A stretch of DNA of 64,000 nucleotides, taken from NCBI RefSeq assembly GCF_014874095.1, contig NZ_JADBEB010000001.1, positions 5,704,001 through 5,768,000 on the forward strand, written 5' to 3'. This document shows positions 9,072 to 17,998 of this stretch, one piece after another. How positions within the stretch are numbered: the stretch's first letter is position 1; each line of letters starts with the position of its first letter. Origin of the DNA: Plantactinospora soyae. GTDB lineage: Bacteria > Actinomycetota > Actinomycetes > Mycobacteriales > Micromonosporaceae. A model generated the notes under the pieces. It was given only the letters and a program-made list of their open reading frames with translations, searched no databases and was not told the origin of the DNA. The position numbers and the translations under genes are program-made.

Positions 9072-9566
9072 ATGACGATCGACCATGCACACGACACCAG
9101 GGGTCGTGTCCCGGAACACTCCCCACGCCTGGACTTGGCGAAGCTTGCCCCCGACGCCTACAAGGCCATGATCCGCCTTGACACGGCCGCCCGGCAGGGT
9201 GTCGAGCCGACCTTGTTCAACCTGGTGAAGATCCGGGCATCGCAGCTCAACCACTGCGCCTACTGCCTGGACATGCACAGCAAGGACGCGCTGGCGGCCG
9301 GCGAGTCGGTGGAGCGGATCATCCAGCTCGGCGCGTGGGCGGAGTCGAGGCACTTCTACACGGCGAAGGAGATCGCGGCGATCGAGCTGACCGAGGCGAT
9401 CACCGTGCTCACGGACGGGTTCGTTTCGGACGAGGTGTATGCGAGGGCCGCGAACGAGTTCGACGAGACCGAATTGGCCCGCCTGATCGTCGCGATCACG
9501 ACGATCAACGCGTGGAACCGCTTCGGGGTCTCCACCCGGATGGTCCCCGGGCACTACAAGCCCTAG
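9072..9566 (+). CDS. AhpD-like carboxymuconolactone decarboxylase family protein
   Basis: A 164-residue protein with the AhpD-type redox motif HCAYCLDMHSKDA (Cys62, Cys65, His69). In this family the CxxC...H centre reduces peroxides or takes part in decarboxylation chemistry. It is followed at 65 nt by a PEP-mutase-like gene and then a SnoaL-like gene on the same strand, and is divergent from a MocR regulator. The likely role is detoxification or a small catabolic step controlled by that regulator. The substrate is unknown. Confidence 0.85.
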   Translation: MTIDHAHDTRGRVPEHSPRLDLAKLAPDAYKAMIRLDTAARQGVEPTLFNLVKIRASQLNHCAYCLDMHSKDALAAGESVERIIQLGAWAESRHFYTAKEIAAIELTEAITVLTDGFVSDEVYARAANEFDETELARLIVAITTINAWNRFGVSTRMVPGHYKP

Positions 9567-9631
9567 CGCCCGGCCGGACCCCTGCGTCCGTACCACCGCC
9601 CCTCCGCGACCACTTCGGGACACGTGAAAAG

Positions 9632-10348
9632 ATGACAGCCTCCACCTTCCGCGCCCTGCACCAGGGCCGCACCGTCGGCGATCCGCTGGTCCTGCCGGGG
9701 CCGTGGGATGCGGCCAGCGCCCGGGTCTTCGCCGATGCCGGCTTCCCCGCGCTCGCCACGCCGAGTGCCGGGATCGCCGCGTCGCTCGGTTACCAGGACG
9801 GCGCGACCCCGCCCGAGGAGATGTTCGCCGCGGTGGCGAGGATCGTCCGAGCGGTCTCCGTACCGGTGTCCGCCGACGTCGAGGGCGGCTACGGCCTCAC
9901 GCCCCGGGAACTGGTCGGGCGGATCCTGGAGACGGGCGCCGTCGGCTGCAACCTGGAGGACTCCGAGGGGCACACCGGGGTCAAGGACCCCGCGCGGCAC
10001 GCGGACTGGCTGGCCGAGGTACGGGCGGAAGCGGGTGAGGCGCTCTTCGTCAACGCGCGCGTCGACACCTTCCTGTTCGGCACCGGTGACCCGGCCGACG
10101 CCCTGGCCCGCGCCCGGCTGTACGTGGCGGCCGGCGCCGACTGCGTCTACCCGCTGATGGCGCCGGCCGAGGTGTTTCCGCTGCTGCGGGCGGGCATCGA
10201 CGCCCCGCTCAACATGGCTGCCGGACCGGACGAGGGGTCCGTGGCCGAGCTGGCCCGGCTGGGCGCGACGCGGATCACCTTCGGGCCGGGCATGCAGCGG
10301 TACGCGATGGGGTCGATCGCCGAACTCGCGGCACGGCTGCGGCTCTGA
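9632..10348 (+). CDS. Isocitrate lyase/PEP mutase superfamily protein
   Basis: A 238-residue TIM-barrel enzyme of the ICL/PEPM superfamily. Metal-binding residues are seen in VSADVEGGYG (Asp82, Glu84); the strand motifs ATPSAGIAASLGYQD and LFVNARVDTF fit the oxaloacetate-decarboxylase / 2-methylisocitrate-lyase-like branch. The KKCGH catalytic loop of true isocitrate lyases is absent. It probably cleaves or decarboxylates a 2-oxo or 2-hydroxy dicarboxylate. ATG at 9632 starts the conserved fold; the ribosome site is weak (GTGAAAAG). It is probably cotranscribed with the AhpD-like gene. Confidence 0.8.
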   Translation: MTASTFRALHQGRTVGDPLVLPGPWDAASARVFADAGFPALATPSAGIAASLGYQDGATPPEEMFAAVARIVRAVSVPVSADVEGGYGLTPRELVGRILETGAVGCNLEDSEGHTGVKDPARHADWLAEVRAEAGEALFVNARVDTFLFGTGDPADALARARLYVAAGADCVYPLMAPAEVFPLLRAGIDAPLNMAAGPDEGSVAELARLGATRITFGPGMQRYAMGSIAELAARLRL

Positions 10349-10412
10349 CGTCCCGCGAGCCCGGTGCGCGCGGGCCCGAAAAATGAATGGCAACGACGGG
10401 GATAGGAACACC

Positions 10413-10829
10413 ATGACCGACAACTCGTCCACCGACACCCGAGGGACAGCCGAGGCATTCCTCCAACTCGTCACCGGGAACGACCCCGGTCGCATCGCGG
10501 ACGTCTTCGCCGACACCATCGACTGGTACGTACCGGGCCTCGTCGATCTGCCCTGGACCGGAGCACGTACCCGGGGCTCCGACGTACCGGAGTTCTTTCG
10601 AACGATGGGCTCGGCGTTCGTCCCCGGGCAGAGCCGGTACGCGGTTGACCGGATCGTGGTGGAGGGCAACGACGCCGTCATCATCGCCACCGCCACACAC
10701 ACGTTCGCCGGCAGCGGTACGCGGTTCACCACTCCGATGATCATGCACCTGACCGTCGACGGCGGAAAGATCGTGCGGCTGCACCTGTACGAGGACACCC
10801 ACCTGGTTGCCCGGGCGTTCTCGGGCTGA
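10413..10829 (+). CDS. SnoaL-like / NTF2-fold protein
   Basis: A 138-residue protein of the SnoaL-like NTF2 fold: the family opening (AEAFLQLVTGNDPGRIADVFAD) and the FFRTMGSAF and HLYEDTHLVARAF elements. Such proteins are small cyclases, isomerases or hydrolases, or non-catalytic binders. ATG at 10413 has GATAGGA upstream; an in-frame ATG at 10383 lacks one. It closes the plus-strand group, 64 nt after the PEP-mutase-like gene. Confidence 0.75.
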   Translation: MTDNSSTDTRGTAEAFLQLVTGNDPGRIADVFADTIDWYVPGLVDLPWTGARTRGSDVPEFFRTMGSAFVPGQSRYAVDRIVVEGNDAVIIATATHTFAGSGTRFTTPMIMHLTVDGGKIVRLHLYEDTHLVARAFSG

Positions 10830-11334
10830 CGAGCGCCGACGGCTCGGCCATCCCGGTGGTCGGGGCGGTCCGTGGCCCTTCTCTCGGTGGCCGTGCCCAA
10901 GGGCACGGCACACCCATCTCCGACCCTGTGTTGAGGCCGGGGCGGTACTGCTCATCCACGATGCCGGCCGCCCCGGGCCGCCGGCACCTCTCCGCGCGGC
11001 TCGACCCCACCGGCCGGCGCGGTACCCCGGCACACCGATGTGGACAGCGGCATCGGCCAGGCCGGTCAGCGGTAGATGCTGGTTCCGGGGTTGAACCGCA
11101 AGCTCAAGTAATGCTCAAGATCCGGTTCGGGCGACCCGTCGATGCGAAAAATGGACATACGCTCACCGCACCCAGCTCGCTCACAGCCGCACGATCCTCT
11201 CGCGACGGCAACCGTCGTCGTCACCAGGCTCACCGTGGCGGGCTCAGCACGACAGTCCCGGATAGCTCGGCCCGGCTCGCACGCGGGGGCCGGCCACGGC
11301 ATCAACCACAGGCCGCAAACAGAAGGAGGGGAGC
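10830..11334. other. 505-bp intergenic region
   Basis: This gap holds a terminator-like hairpin near its start (10890-10909) and, near position 11106, two CTCAAG copies 10 bp apart (context AGCTCAAGTAATGCTCAAGA). The AAGGAGGGGAG ribosome site of the carboxypeptidase gene lies at its end. No open frame here has coding character, and I see no clear promoter hexamers. Confidence 0.4.
10890..10909 (+). terminator. Hairpin after the SnoaL-like gene
   Basis: GCCGTGCCC and its exact complement GGGCACGGC are separated by AA, 60 bp beyond the SnoaL-like stop codon. The central pairs must open to form a loop. There is no T-tract. It may end the three-gene operon. Confidence 0.45.
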
Positions 11335-13812
11335 ATGCGACGCAGACGACTGCGCATCGCGCTTCTCGCGCTGCCCGCCCTGGCGGGTAGCGTCCTCATG
11401 GCGACCACGCCCGCCGGCGCGGTCCCCACGGAGTCCGCCGCCCCGGCTGGCGCGGGCCGATCCCACCTCGAGGATCGGGAGGCGATACGCCTCGTAAACA
11501 TTCAGTTGACCGGCGCCGACATGCTGGACAAGGTGGTCGCCGCCGGCTTCGACCTCGAGCACGGCGTCCGGCGGGTACCGACCGGTATCGAGGGCGAGGC
11601 GGTGGTCACCGCCAAGCAGATCGCCGAGCTCAAGGCGATGGGCGTCAAGATCCTCGGCGACGGCGAGAGCTTCGCCTGGAGCGAGAAGGCCGACGGCGGC
11701 TTCCAGTCCTCCGGTACCCGGTCGGACCAGCCGCACGGCCACGAGGCGACGGTACGGGTCGTCCGCGCCGACTGGTTCACCACGAAGGGCCAGGGCTTCC
11801 TCTACGTCGAGGCCCGGACCACCGAGGGGCAGCAGGCGGAACCGGTCGTCGGGATGCAGCTCGAGAACGACTCGGGCCGGGGTACGTCGTTCGGCTTCGC
11901 CCGGACCATGAGCCGGTTCGTCGACTCCGGGCAGTACATGTTCCACCGGAACCTGTTCAAGCTCGACAAGCGCCCGAAGCAGATCCGGGTCACCAGCTCG
12001 ACCGGCGGTGTCACCACCGGCGACGTCTCCAACTGGCTGGAGGACGCTCCGCCGCCGCTGACGGCGAACCCGCGCTACAAGTGGGACTTCGTCGACGGGT
12101 ACAAGCACCCGCAGCAGCTCTTCAACCGCGCCAAGGAGATCGCCCGGCAGTACCCGCACATCGCCGAGATCGTCTACCTGCCGAACAAGACGAACGGCTA
12201 CCAGCGCAAGGCGCAGGCCACGATCGGCGGTACCGGGGAGGCCGCGGTCGTCGTCAGTTCGGCGGCGTGGGGCCACCAGGGCGGCAACGACATTACCGTC
12301 GAGTTCGCGGACCGCCCGGGGGCGAACCTCCCGCTCGGCGTCGAGGTGACGGGCAAGGCGATCCGCGTCCTCCTGGCGAAGGACGCATCCGGTGCGCTCG
12401 CGAGCACGGCCGCCCAGGTGGCTGCGGCGCTGGAGGGCCAGTCCGGGGGACTCGTCGACCGGTCGCACCCGTACCGCACCAACGCGGGCACCGGCATCGT
12501 CGCGCCGACGTCGAGTCCGGTCGCGCTGACCGACTTCCTCGACGAGAAGCGCGTCGGGGCGCCCGAGGGCGAGGTGCCGCGGGGCCCGGCCACGATCCCC
12601 GTGCTGCGGATCGGCAAGCACCGCGACGGCAAGAAGCCCGGCGTGCTGATCCAGGCGCAGGACCACGCCCGGGAGTGGGTGCCCGCCACGACCACGCTGG
12701 AAACGGCCGAGCGTCTGGTGCACAACTACACGTCCGACCGGGAGACGAAGAACATCGTCGACAACACCGACGTCTTCCTCATCCTGTCGAACAACCCCGA
12801 CGGGGCGAACTACAGCTTCTACAACTTCGCCTCACAGCGCCGGAACATGACGAACCACTGCCCGGACGCGAACGCCGATCCGGCCCAGCGGAACGCCTGG
12901 GGCGTCGACCTGAATCGGAACTACCGGGTCGGTTCGGGGCACGACGGTTACGCGGGTGGGTCGACCAACTGCGTCAGCAACAACTACCAGGGGCCGGAGG
13001 AGCTCTCCGAGCCCGAGTCGAAGAACATCATCTGGCTGGTCGAGAAGTACCGGAACATCAAGTTTATGATGTCGGTGCACTCCAACGGCGGCCAGCTGTT
13101 CTGGCAGCCCGGCGCCTACATCGCGGACGGGCGGATCACCACGCCGCGTCCGCCGCTGGGTGACGAGGCGTTCTACTGGCAGTCGGCCGCCCGGATCCTG
13201 TCGCAGGTAAAGGCGCACCGGGAGACCGTCGTCACGCCGGAGAACGTCGGCGGTTCGTCCGACGTCCTCTACTCCTCGGCGGGCAACGTGCGCGAGGACC
13301 TGTACCACACCTACGGGATCTACGCCTTCGGTTGGGAGGTCGGCGGCTCGGTCTACAACGCCGAGACCGGCGACTGGCAGGGTGGCTCGTTCCAGCCGGA
13401 GTGGGTCGGAGATCCCAACCTCGTCAGCGGCCATGCCGAGACGATGGAGTACTCCAACGGGATCATGGAGATGTTCCGGGTCGCGGCCGATTGGGGCAAG
13501 GACAAGAAAGACCCCACGTCCCGGCTCCTCCCCGGCGGCGGGAAGTACTCCAAGCCCGTCGACGTGCGGTTCGAGACGAACGAGCCGGCCACCATCTACT
13601 ACACGACCGATGGCAGCCGGCCCACGCTCAAGTCGCCCCGTTACGAGGCGACCGAGTTCCGTGAGCCGGGGGAGGTGTTCCACGTGACCAGGACCACGAC
13701 GTTCCGCTGGTTCTCGGTCGACGCCGCCGGCAACGTCGAGAACAACTACGACCCGACGAAGAACGACAGGCGCGAGAAGTACCGTACGGCGACGATCACG
13801 ATCAAGAGGTAG
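11335..13812 (+). CDS. Secreted M14 zinc carboxypeptidase with chitobiase-type C-terminal domain
   Basis: An 825-residue secreted metallopeptidase. The signal peptide is RRRRLRIALLALPALAGS. A propeptide-like region (LVNIQLTGADMLDKVVAAGF) follows. The M14 core has zinc ligands His444 and Glu447 (DHAREW) and His582 (MMSVHSNGG), substrate-binding GVDLNRNY, and the catalytic Glu668 (AFGWEVGG). About 120 residues of beta-rich sequence (near AAWGHQGGNDITVEF) are inserted before HARE. The C-terminus (VDVRFETNEPATIYYTTDG) resembles the CHB_HEX C-terminal fold. It removes C-terminal residues from external peptides. The start has an excellent ribosome site, AAGGAGGGGAG. A paralogue lies at 24121-26574. 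Confidence 0.92.
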   Translation: MRRRRLRIALLALPALAGSVLMATTPAGAVPTESAAPAGAGRSHLEDREAIRLVNIQLTGADMLDKVVAAGFDLEHGVRRVPTGIEGEAVVTAKQIAELKAMGVKILGDGESFAWSEKADGGFQSSGTRSDQPHGHEATVRVVRADWFTTKGQGFLYVEARTTEGQQAEPVVGMQLENDSGRGTSFGFARTMSRFVDSGQYMFHRNLFKLDKRPKQIRVTSSTGGVTTGDVSNWLEDAPPPLTANPRYKWDFVDGYKHPQQLFNRAKEIARQYPHIAEIVYLPNKTNGYQRKAQATIGGTGEAAVVVSSAAWGHQGGNDITVEFADRPGANLPLGVEVTGKAIRVLLAKDASGALASTAAQVAAALEGQSGGLVDRSHPYRTNAGTGIVAPTSSPVALTDFLDEKRVGAPEGEVPRGPATIPVLRIGKHRDGKKPGVLIQAQDHAREWVPATTTLETAERLVHNYTSDRETKNIVDNTDVFLILSNNPDGANYSFYNFASQRRNMTNHCPDANADPAQRNAWGVDLNRNYRVGSGHDGYAGGSTNCVSNNYQGPEELSEPESKNIIWLVEKYRNIKFMMSVHSNGGQLFWQPGAYIADGRITTPRPPLGDEAFYWQSAARILSQVKAHRETVVTPENVGGSSDVLYSSAGNVREDLYHTYGIYAFGWEVGGSVYNAETGDWQGGSFQPEWVGDPNLVSGHAETMEYSNGIMEMFRVAADWGKDKKDPTSRLLPGGGKYSKPVDVRFETNEPATIYYTTDGSRPTLKSPRYEATEFREPGEVFHVTRTTTFRWFSVDAAGNVENNYDPTKNDRREKYRTATITIKR

Positions 13813-13827
13813 TGCGCGTTTTCTGAC

Positions 13828-13869
13828 CATTGCCTCGCCAGTGTGGTTTTCCGCACTGGCGAGGCAATG
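13828..13869. terminator. Perfect 16-bp stem after the carboxypeptidase gene
   Basis: CATTGCCTCGCCAGTG (13828-13843) and its exact complement (13854-13869) enclose a 10-nt loop, 15 bp beyond the carboxypeptidase stop. The stem overlaps the first possible start (13830) of the next frame, which argues for a later start of that gene. Confidence 0.75.
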
Positions 13870-13943
13870 CGCGCGGACGCACAACCGGCGCGAGGAAGAA
13901 CGCGCGCGAATCTCCAGCGCCGCGGAATCGGGAGCGGTCGGTA

Positions 13944-16229
13944 TTGAACCAGCCCGATGTCCCGGTCGTGTCAGAACACATGAGACATCTGTCGGGCGTG
14001 GAGCGAGGTCGGTTGACCATCGCGGTGGGCGTACTCGTAGCACTGGTCGGCGTCGCAGGTCTGGTGCGGGTCGGCGTCCAGTCGGACTCTGGACAATCGG
14101 AGCGAACTGCCAGGCGGACCGGCTCTGGCCAGGAGCGTGAGCAGGCGGCGGACGCGTACGCGGGTCTGCCGCTCACGTTCGTCGAGAACCGGGGGCAGGC
14201 CGATGGGCGGGTGCGATACCTCGCCCACGGCACCCGATACGGGTTCTTCTTCACCCCCGACTCGTTGGTGATGTCGTTGTTGGAGCGGGGTGGTGCAACC
14301 GGCGTCAACCTCTTCCTGGACTATGTCGGCGCCAACCCGGACGTATCGGTAGACGTGGCAGAGCAGGCACCCGGCCGGGTCAGCTATCTGCGCACAGCTG
14401 GGTCGACCGAGTCCCGGGCCGGCCTACCGAGCTATGCCGAGGTCGTCTACCGGACGTTGTGGCCCGGGGTGGACATGGCCATCAACGGGCGCGACGGCGT
14501 GCTCAAGTACGAGTTCCGGGTAGCGCCCGGCGCGCGGGTCGACGACATCCGGCTGGCCTATCGCGGAGCGGAGGGGCTGGCCACCGACCAGGCAGGCAGC
14601 CTGCTGGTCGACACGGCGGTCGGCACGCTGCGGGACACGCCGCCGGTGTCGTACCAGGTGGTCGACGGGAAGCGGGTGCCGGTCGAGAGCCACTACCTGC
14701 TCGGCGGCGTGGGTGGCCCCGAGCAGTCCTACGGTTTCGCGGTGGGCGGCTACGACCCGGCACGAGAGCTGGTCATCGACCCGGGCCTGGAGTACTCCAC
14801 GTTCCTCGGCGGGTTCGGCAACCAGGCCGGTGCGGCGATCACGGTCGATGCGACGGGAAGTGCCTACGTCACCGGCTTCACCCAGTCCCCGACCTTCCCG
14901 ACGACGGTCGGCGCGTTCGACCGGAGCGGGTCGGCGAGCAACGACTCGGACGCCTTCGTGGCCAAGCTCAATCCGGCCGGCACCGGGCTCGTCTACTCCA
15001 CCTTCCTCGGCGGAAGCAACTCCGACTCGGGCCGGGACCTGGCGATCGACGCCGACGGCAACGTGTACGTGACCGGACAGACGAGCTCGTCGAACTTCCC
15101 GACCACCAGCGGGGCGTTCGACCGGACGATAAACGTCGGGAACTGCCCACGGTGCGGCATCGACCCGTACGACGCGTTCGTGGCCAAGCTGAACCCGAGC
15201 GGTTCCCGGCTCGTCTACTCGACGTACCTCGGGGGGACCAGCATCGACGACGGCCTCGCCGTGGCGCTGGACGGTGCCGGCCAGGCGTACGTGTCCGGGC
15301 TGACGTCGTCGGGTGACTTCCCGGCGACCTCGGGCGCGTTCGACACCACGGCCAACGGTGAGAACGACATGTTCGTCGCGAAGGTCAACGCGCAGGGCTC
15401 TCAACTGCTCTACTCGACGTTCCTCGGTGGTGCGGACAACGAGGCGCCCGGTGGGCTCGCCGTCGACGCGTACGGCAACGTGGTGGTCGCCGGTGCGACC
15501 AGGTCGGTGGGCTTCCCGACGACCCCCGGGGCGCTACAGGCGACGCACAGCGGCGGGGACGTCGCCGGTCTGTTCGACGGGTTCGTCACCAAGGTGAATC
15601 CCGCGGGCTCGGCCCTGGTGTACTCCACGTTCCTGGGCGGGACCAGGCAGGAGAGCGTCGGCGACGTCCTCGTGGACGCGACCGGCAACACCTACCTGAG
15701 CGGGACGACGATGTCGCCGGAGTTCCCGACCACGCCCGGCACGTTCGACACCACGTTCAGCGGGACCAGCGAGTCGTTCGCCGCAAAACTGGACCCCACC
15801 GGCTCGGCGTTGCTCTACTCGACGTTCCTCGGTGGCGCCAACGCGGGAGTGGGGGCGGTCGTCGCGGACGGCAGCGTCTGGCTGGCCGGCAGCGCGGACC
15901 CGTCCGCGTTCGTCAGCCCGGACGCCTGGAACCGTCAGTTCGGCGGGGGCGTGTCCGACGCCTATCTGGCCAGGCTGGACCCGGTCGGCACGGCGCTCGA
16001 TTATGCGACCTTCATCGGCGGAGGCGATTCGGAGCGGGCCGCCGACCTCGCGCTCGACCCGGTCGGCAACGTCTTCCTCACCGGTATCACCCGATCGGCG
16101 AACTTCCCGACCACCGCCGGCGCATTCGACCGTGGGTACGGCGGAGATCCGTACCTCTTCGGGGCCGACGCCTGGATCGCGAAGCTCGCCGTCGGTCCGG
16201 GGCTGACGCGCTACCGGCCGGCGGCGTAG
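13944..16229 (+). CDS. SBBP-repeat beta-propeller protein, membrane-anchored or secreted
   Basis: A 761-residue protein. One hydrophobic segment (LTIAVGVLVALVGVAGLV) lies near residues 24-41, after a short charged N-terminus. Next comes a domain starting LPLTFVENRGQADGRVRYLA, typical of the N-terminus of SBBP proteins. About eight SBBP blades follow, each with YSTFLGG and D-x-x-GN-x-Y-x-x-G plus FPTTxGAFD. The function is unknown; surface propellers of this type are thought to bind glycans or proteins. TTG at 13944 has GGGAG 9 nt upstream; ATG at 13980 is an alternative. Frames starting earlier would run through the terminator stem. It overlaps the convergent gene by 19 bp at the 3' end. Confidence 0.82.
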   Translation: MNQPDVPVVSEHMRHLSGVERGRLTIAVGVLVALVGVAGLVRVGVQSDSGQSERTARRTGSGQEREQAADAYAGLPLTFVENRGQADGRVRYLAHGTRYGFFFTPDSLVMSLLERGGATGVNLFLDYVGANPDVSVDVAEQAPGRVSYLRTAGSTESRAGLPSYAEVVYRTLWPGVDMAINGRDGVLKYEFRVAPGARVDDIRLAYRGAEGLATDQAGSLLVDTAVGTLRDTPPVSYQVVDGKRVPVESHYLLGGVGGPEQSYGFAVGGYDPARELVIDPGLEYSTFLGGFGNQAGAAITVDATGSAYVTGFTQSPTFPTTVGAFDRSGSASNDSDAFVAKLNPAGTGLVYSTFLGGSNSDSGRDLAIDADGNVYVTGQTSSSNFPTTSGAFDRTINVGNCPRCGIDPYDAFVAKLNPSGSRLVYSTYLGGTSIDDGLAVALDGAGQAYVSGLTSSGDFPATSGAFDTTANGENDMFVAKVNAQGSQLLYSTFLGGADNEAPGGLAVDAYGNVVVAGATRSVGFPTTPGALQATHSGGDVAGLFDGFVTKVNPAGSALVYSTFLGGTRQESVGDVLVDATGNTYLSGTTMSPEFPTTPGTFDTTFSGTSESFAAKLDPTGSALLYSTFLGGANAGVGAVVADGSVWLAGSADPSAFVSPDAWNRQFGGGVSDAYLARLDPVGTALDYATFIGGGDSERAADLALDPVGNVFLTGITRSANFPTTAGAFDRGYGGDPYLFGADAWIAKLAVGPGLTRYRPAA

Positions 16230-17998
16230 CCCTGCATGCCACGCGGATTCGCCCCGGCCGTGAGCAGACCCGTGCCCGGGTCGCGGGCCACGGCACAGAG
16301 TCGGCCGAGACTCCACGGGCCGGAGAGCCGGACCTCGTGCCCGTACTTCCGCAGGGCCGCCAGGACATCGGAGTCGAGGCGGTCCTCCACCACCAGCACA
16401 CCGGGCTCCATCTCGCGCGGATAGAAGGACCCGAGCAGGCTCAGCGTGTGCCACGCGGGCGCGTCGATGGCCTCCTGCAGGGACTGGCCGCCGAGGAGAT
16501 GGCGGAGCAGGAACGGCAACTGCCACTGCTCCTGCTGGTCGCCGCCGGGCGTGCCGCAGGCGAGTACGGGCTCCCCGTTCCGATGGACCATGGTCGGGCT
16601 CAGCGTGGTTCGCGGTCGGCGGCCGGGGGCCAGCGACGAGGCGAGACCCTCCTCCAGCCAGAACATCTGGAGCCGGCTGCCCAGCGGAAAGCCGAGGTCC
16701 GGAATTGCGGGCGAGCTCTGCAGCCAGCCGCCGCTCGGGGTAGCGGAGATCATGTTGCCCCAGCGGTCGACCACGTCGACGTGACAGGTGTCGCCGCGGG
16801 TCACCCCGTCCGCCTGCACCGTCGGCTCCCCGGTGGTGGGGTCGACCAGGTCGGCGCGCCGCCCGGCATCGCGTCCGAGATGGGCGGGAAGGTGTGGCTC
16901 CGCGCCGTCGGGCCGCCCCGGTCGCAGCTCCGTCGAGGCGCGTTCGCCGATCAGGGCTGCCCGCTCCCGCGCGTACCTCGGGGACAGGAGCGCCTTCGCG
17001 GGCACCTCGCCGTCGCCGTACCACGCCTCGCGGTCGGCGAAGGCGAGCTTGAGCGCCTCGGCCTGGGCGTGGATGCCGGCCGCGGTCGCCGGGTCGTACG
17101 CCCGGGGGTCGTCGAGCGCGTCGAGGACCGACAGCGTCTCCAGCAGCACCGGTCCCTGTCCCCAGAAACCGGTCTTCGCGACCGAGTAGCCGTGCCAGTC
17201 GAGGGTGACCGGCTCCTCCCAGGTCGCGGTGTAGGCAGCCATGTCCTCGCCGGTGACGAGGCCGGCGTTGCGGCGCCCGCTGGAGTCCTGGAACGGCTTG
17301 CGACCGAACCGGTCGACCGCCTCTGCGACGAAGCCCTCGCTCCAGGCACGACGGGTGGCCTCGATCTGCGCCTCGCGGTCGGAGCCGGCCGCCCGACCTG
17401 CCTCGACCAGCCTCTCCAGGGTCCGGGCGTAGGCCGGGTTGGCGAACATCTCACCCGCGACCGGTGCTCTGCCGTCGCGGAGCCAGAGTTCCGCCGAGGT
17501 GTCCCAGTGCTCCTCGAACAGCGCCTGTACGGCCGCCACGGTGTCGCCGACCCTGCCGATCAGCGGGTGGCCGGCGCGGGCGTACCCGATCGCCGGGTCG
17601 AGCACCTCCTCGACGCGGAGCGTGCCGTGGTCCCGCAGCAGGAGGAGCCAGGCGTCCACGGCGCCGGGCACGGCCGCAGCGAGCGGACCGGATCCGGGAA
17701 CGAGTTCCATCCCGAGGGACCGGAAGTGCGCGATGGTGGCACCAGCCGGCGCGGGCCCCTGCCCACACAGCACCTTCGGAGCCGGGTCCTGGGCCGTCGC
17801 CACGATGGCGGGCACCTCGCCGCCGGGCCCGTTCAGGTGGGGTTCGACGACGTGTAGGACGAACCCGGCGGTGACCGCCGCGTCGAAGGCGTTCCCGCCG
17901 CGTTCGAGGATCCCCATTGCCGCCTGGCTCGCGAGCCAGTGGGTCGAGGAGACCATTCCGAATGTCCCCTGCAGCGTCGGCCTGGTGGTGAAGGTCAT
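16211..17998 (-). CDS. Gamma-glutamyltransferase family protein
   Basis: A 595-residue Ntn-hydrolase of the gamma-glutamyltranspeptidase family. The N-terminus (MVSSTHWLASQAAMGILERGGNAFDAAV) is the classical opening of the large subunit. The autoprocessing nucleophile is Thr404 in GDTCHVDVVD, followed by the oxyanion region SATPSGGW. No signal peptide is seen, so it may act inside the cell on imported gamma-glutamyl peptides. Its ATG overlaps the stop of the upstream ATPase gene by 4 nt (ATGA), making it the last gene of the peptide-transporter operon. That context suggests hydrolysis of glutathione-like or gamma-glutamyl substrates. Its 3' end overlaps the SBBP gene by 19 bp. Confidence 0.9.
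   Translation of the reverse strand: MTFTTRPTLQGTFGMVSSTHWLASQAAMGILERGGNAFDAAVTAGFVLHVVEPHLNGPGGEVPAIVATAQDPAPKVLCGQGPAPAGATIAHFRSLGMELVPGSGPLAAAVPGAVDAWLLLLRDHGTLRVEEVLDPAIGYARAGHPLIGRVGDTVAAVQALFEEHWDTSAELWLRDGRAPVAGEMFANPAYARTLERLVEAGRAAGSDREAQIEATRRAWSEGFVAEAVDRFGRKPFQDSSGRRNAGLVTGEDMAAYTATWEEPVTLDWHGYSVAKTGFWGQGPVLLETLSVLDALDDPRAYDPATAAGIHAQAEALKLAFADREAWYGDGEVPAKALLSPRYARERAALIGERASTELRPGRPDGAEPHLPAHLGRDAGRRADLVDPTTGEPTVQADGVTRGDTCHVDVVDRWGNMISATPSGGWLQSSPAIPDLGFPLGSRLQMFWLEEGLASSLAPGRRPRTTLSPTMVHRNGEPVLACGTPGGDQQEQWQLPFLLRHLLGGQSLQEAIDAPAWHTLSLLGSFYPREMEPGVLVVEDRLDSDVLAALRKYGHEVRLSGPWSLGRLCAVARDPGTGLLTAGANPRGMQGYAAGR

Noticed and set aside
11302-12723. 473-residue minus-strand frame opposite the first carboxypeptidase
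   Set aside because: Antisense to a gene with a full zinc site and signal peptide; no independent coding evidence.
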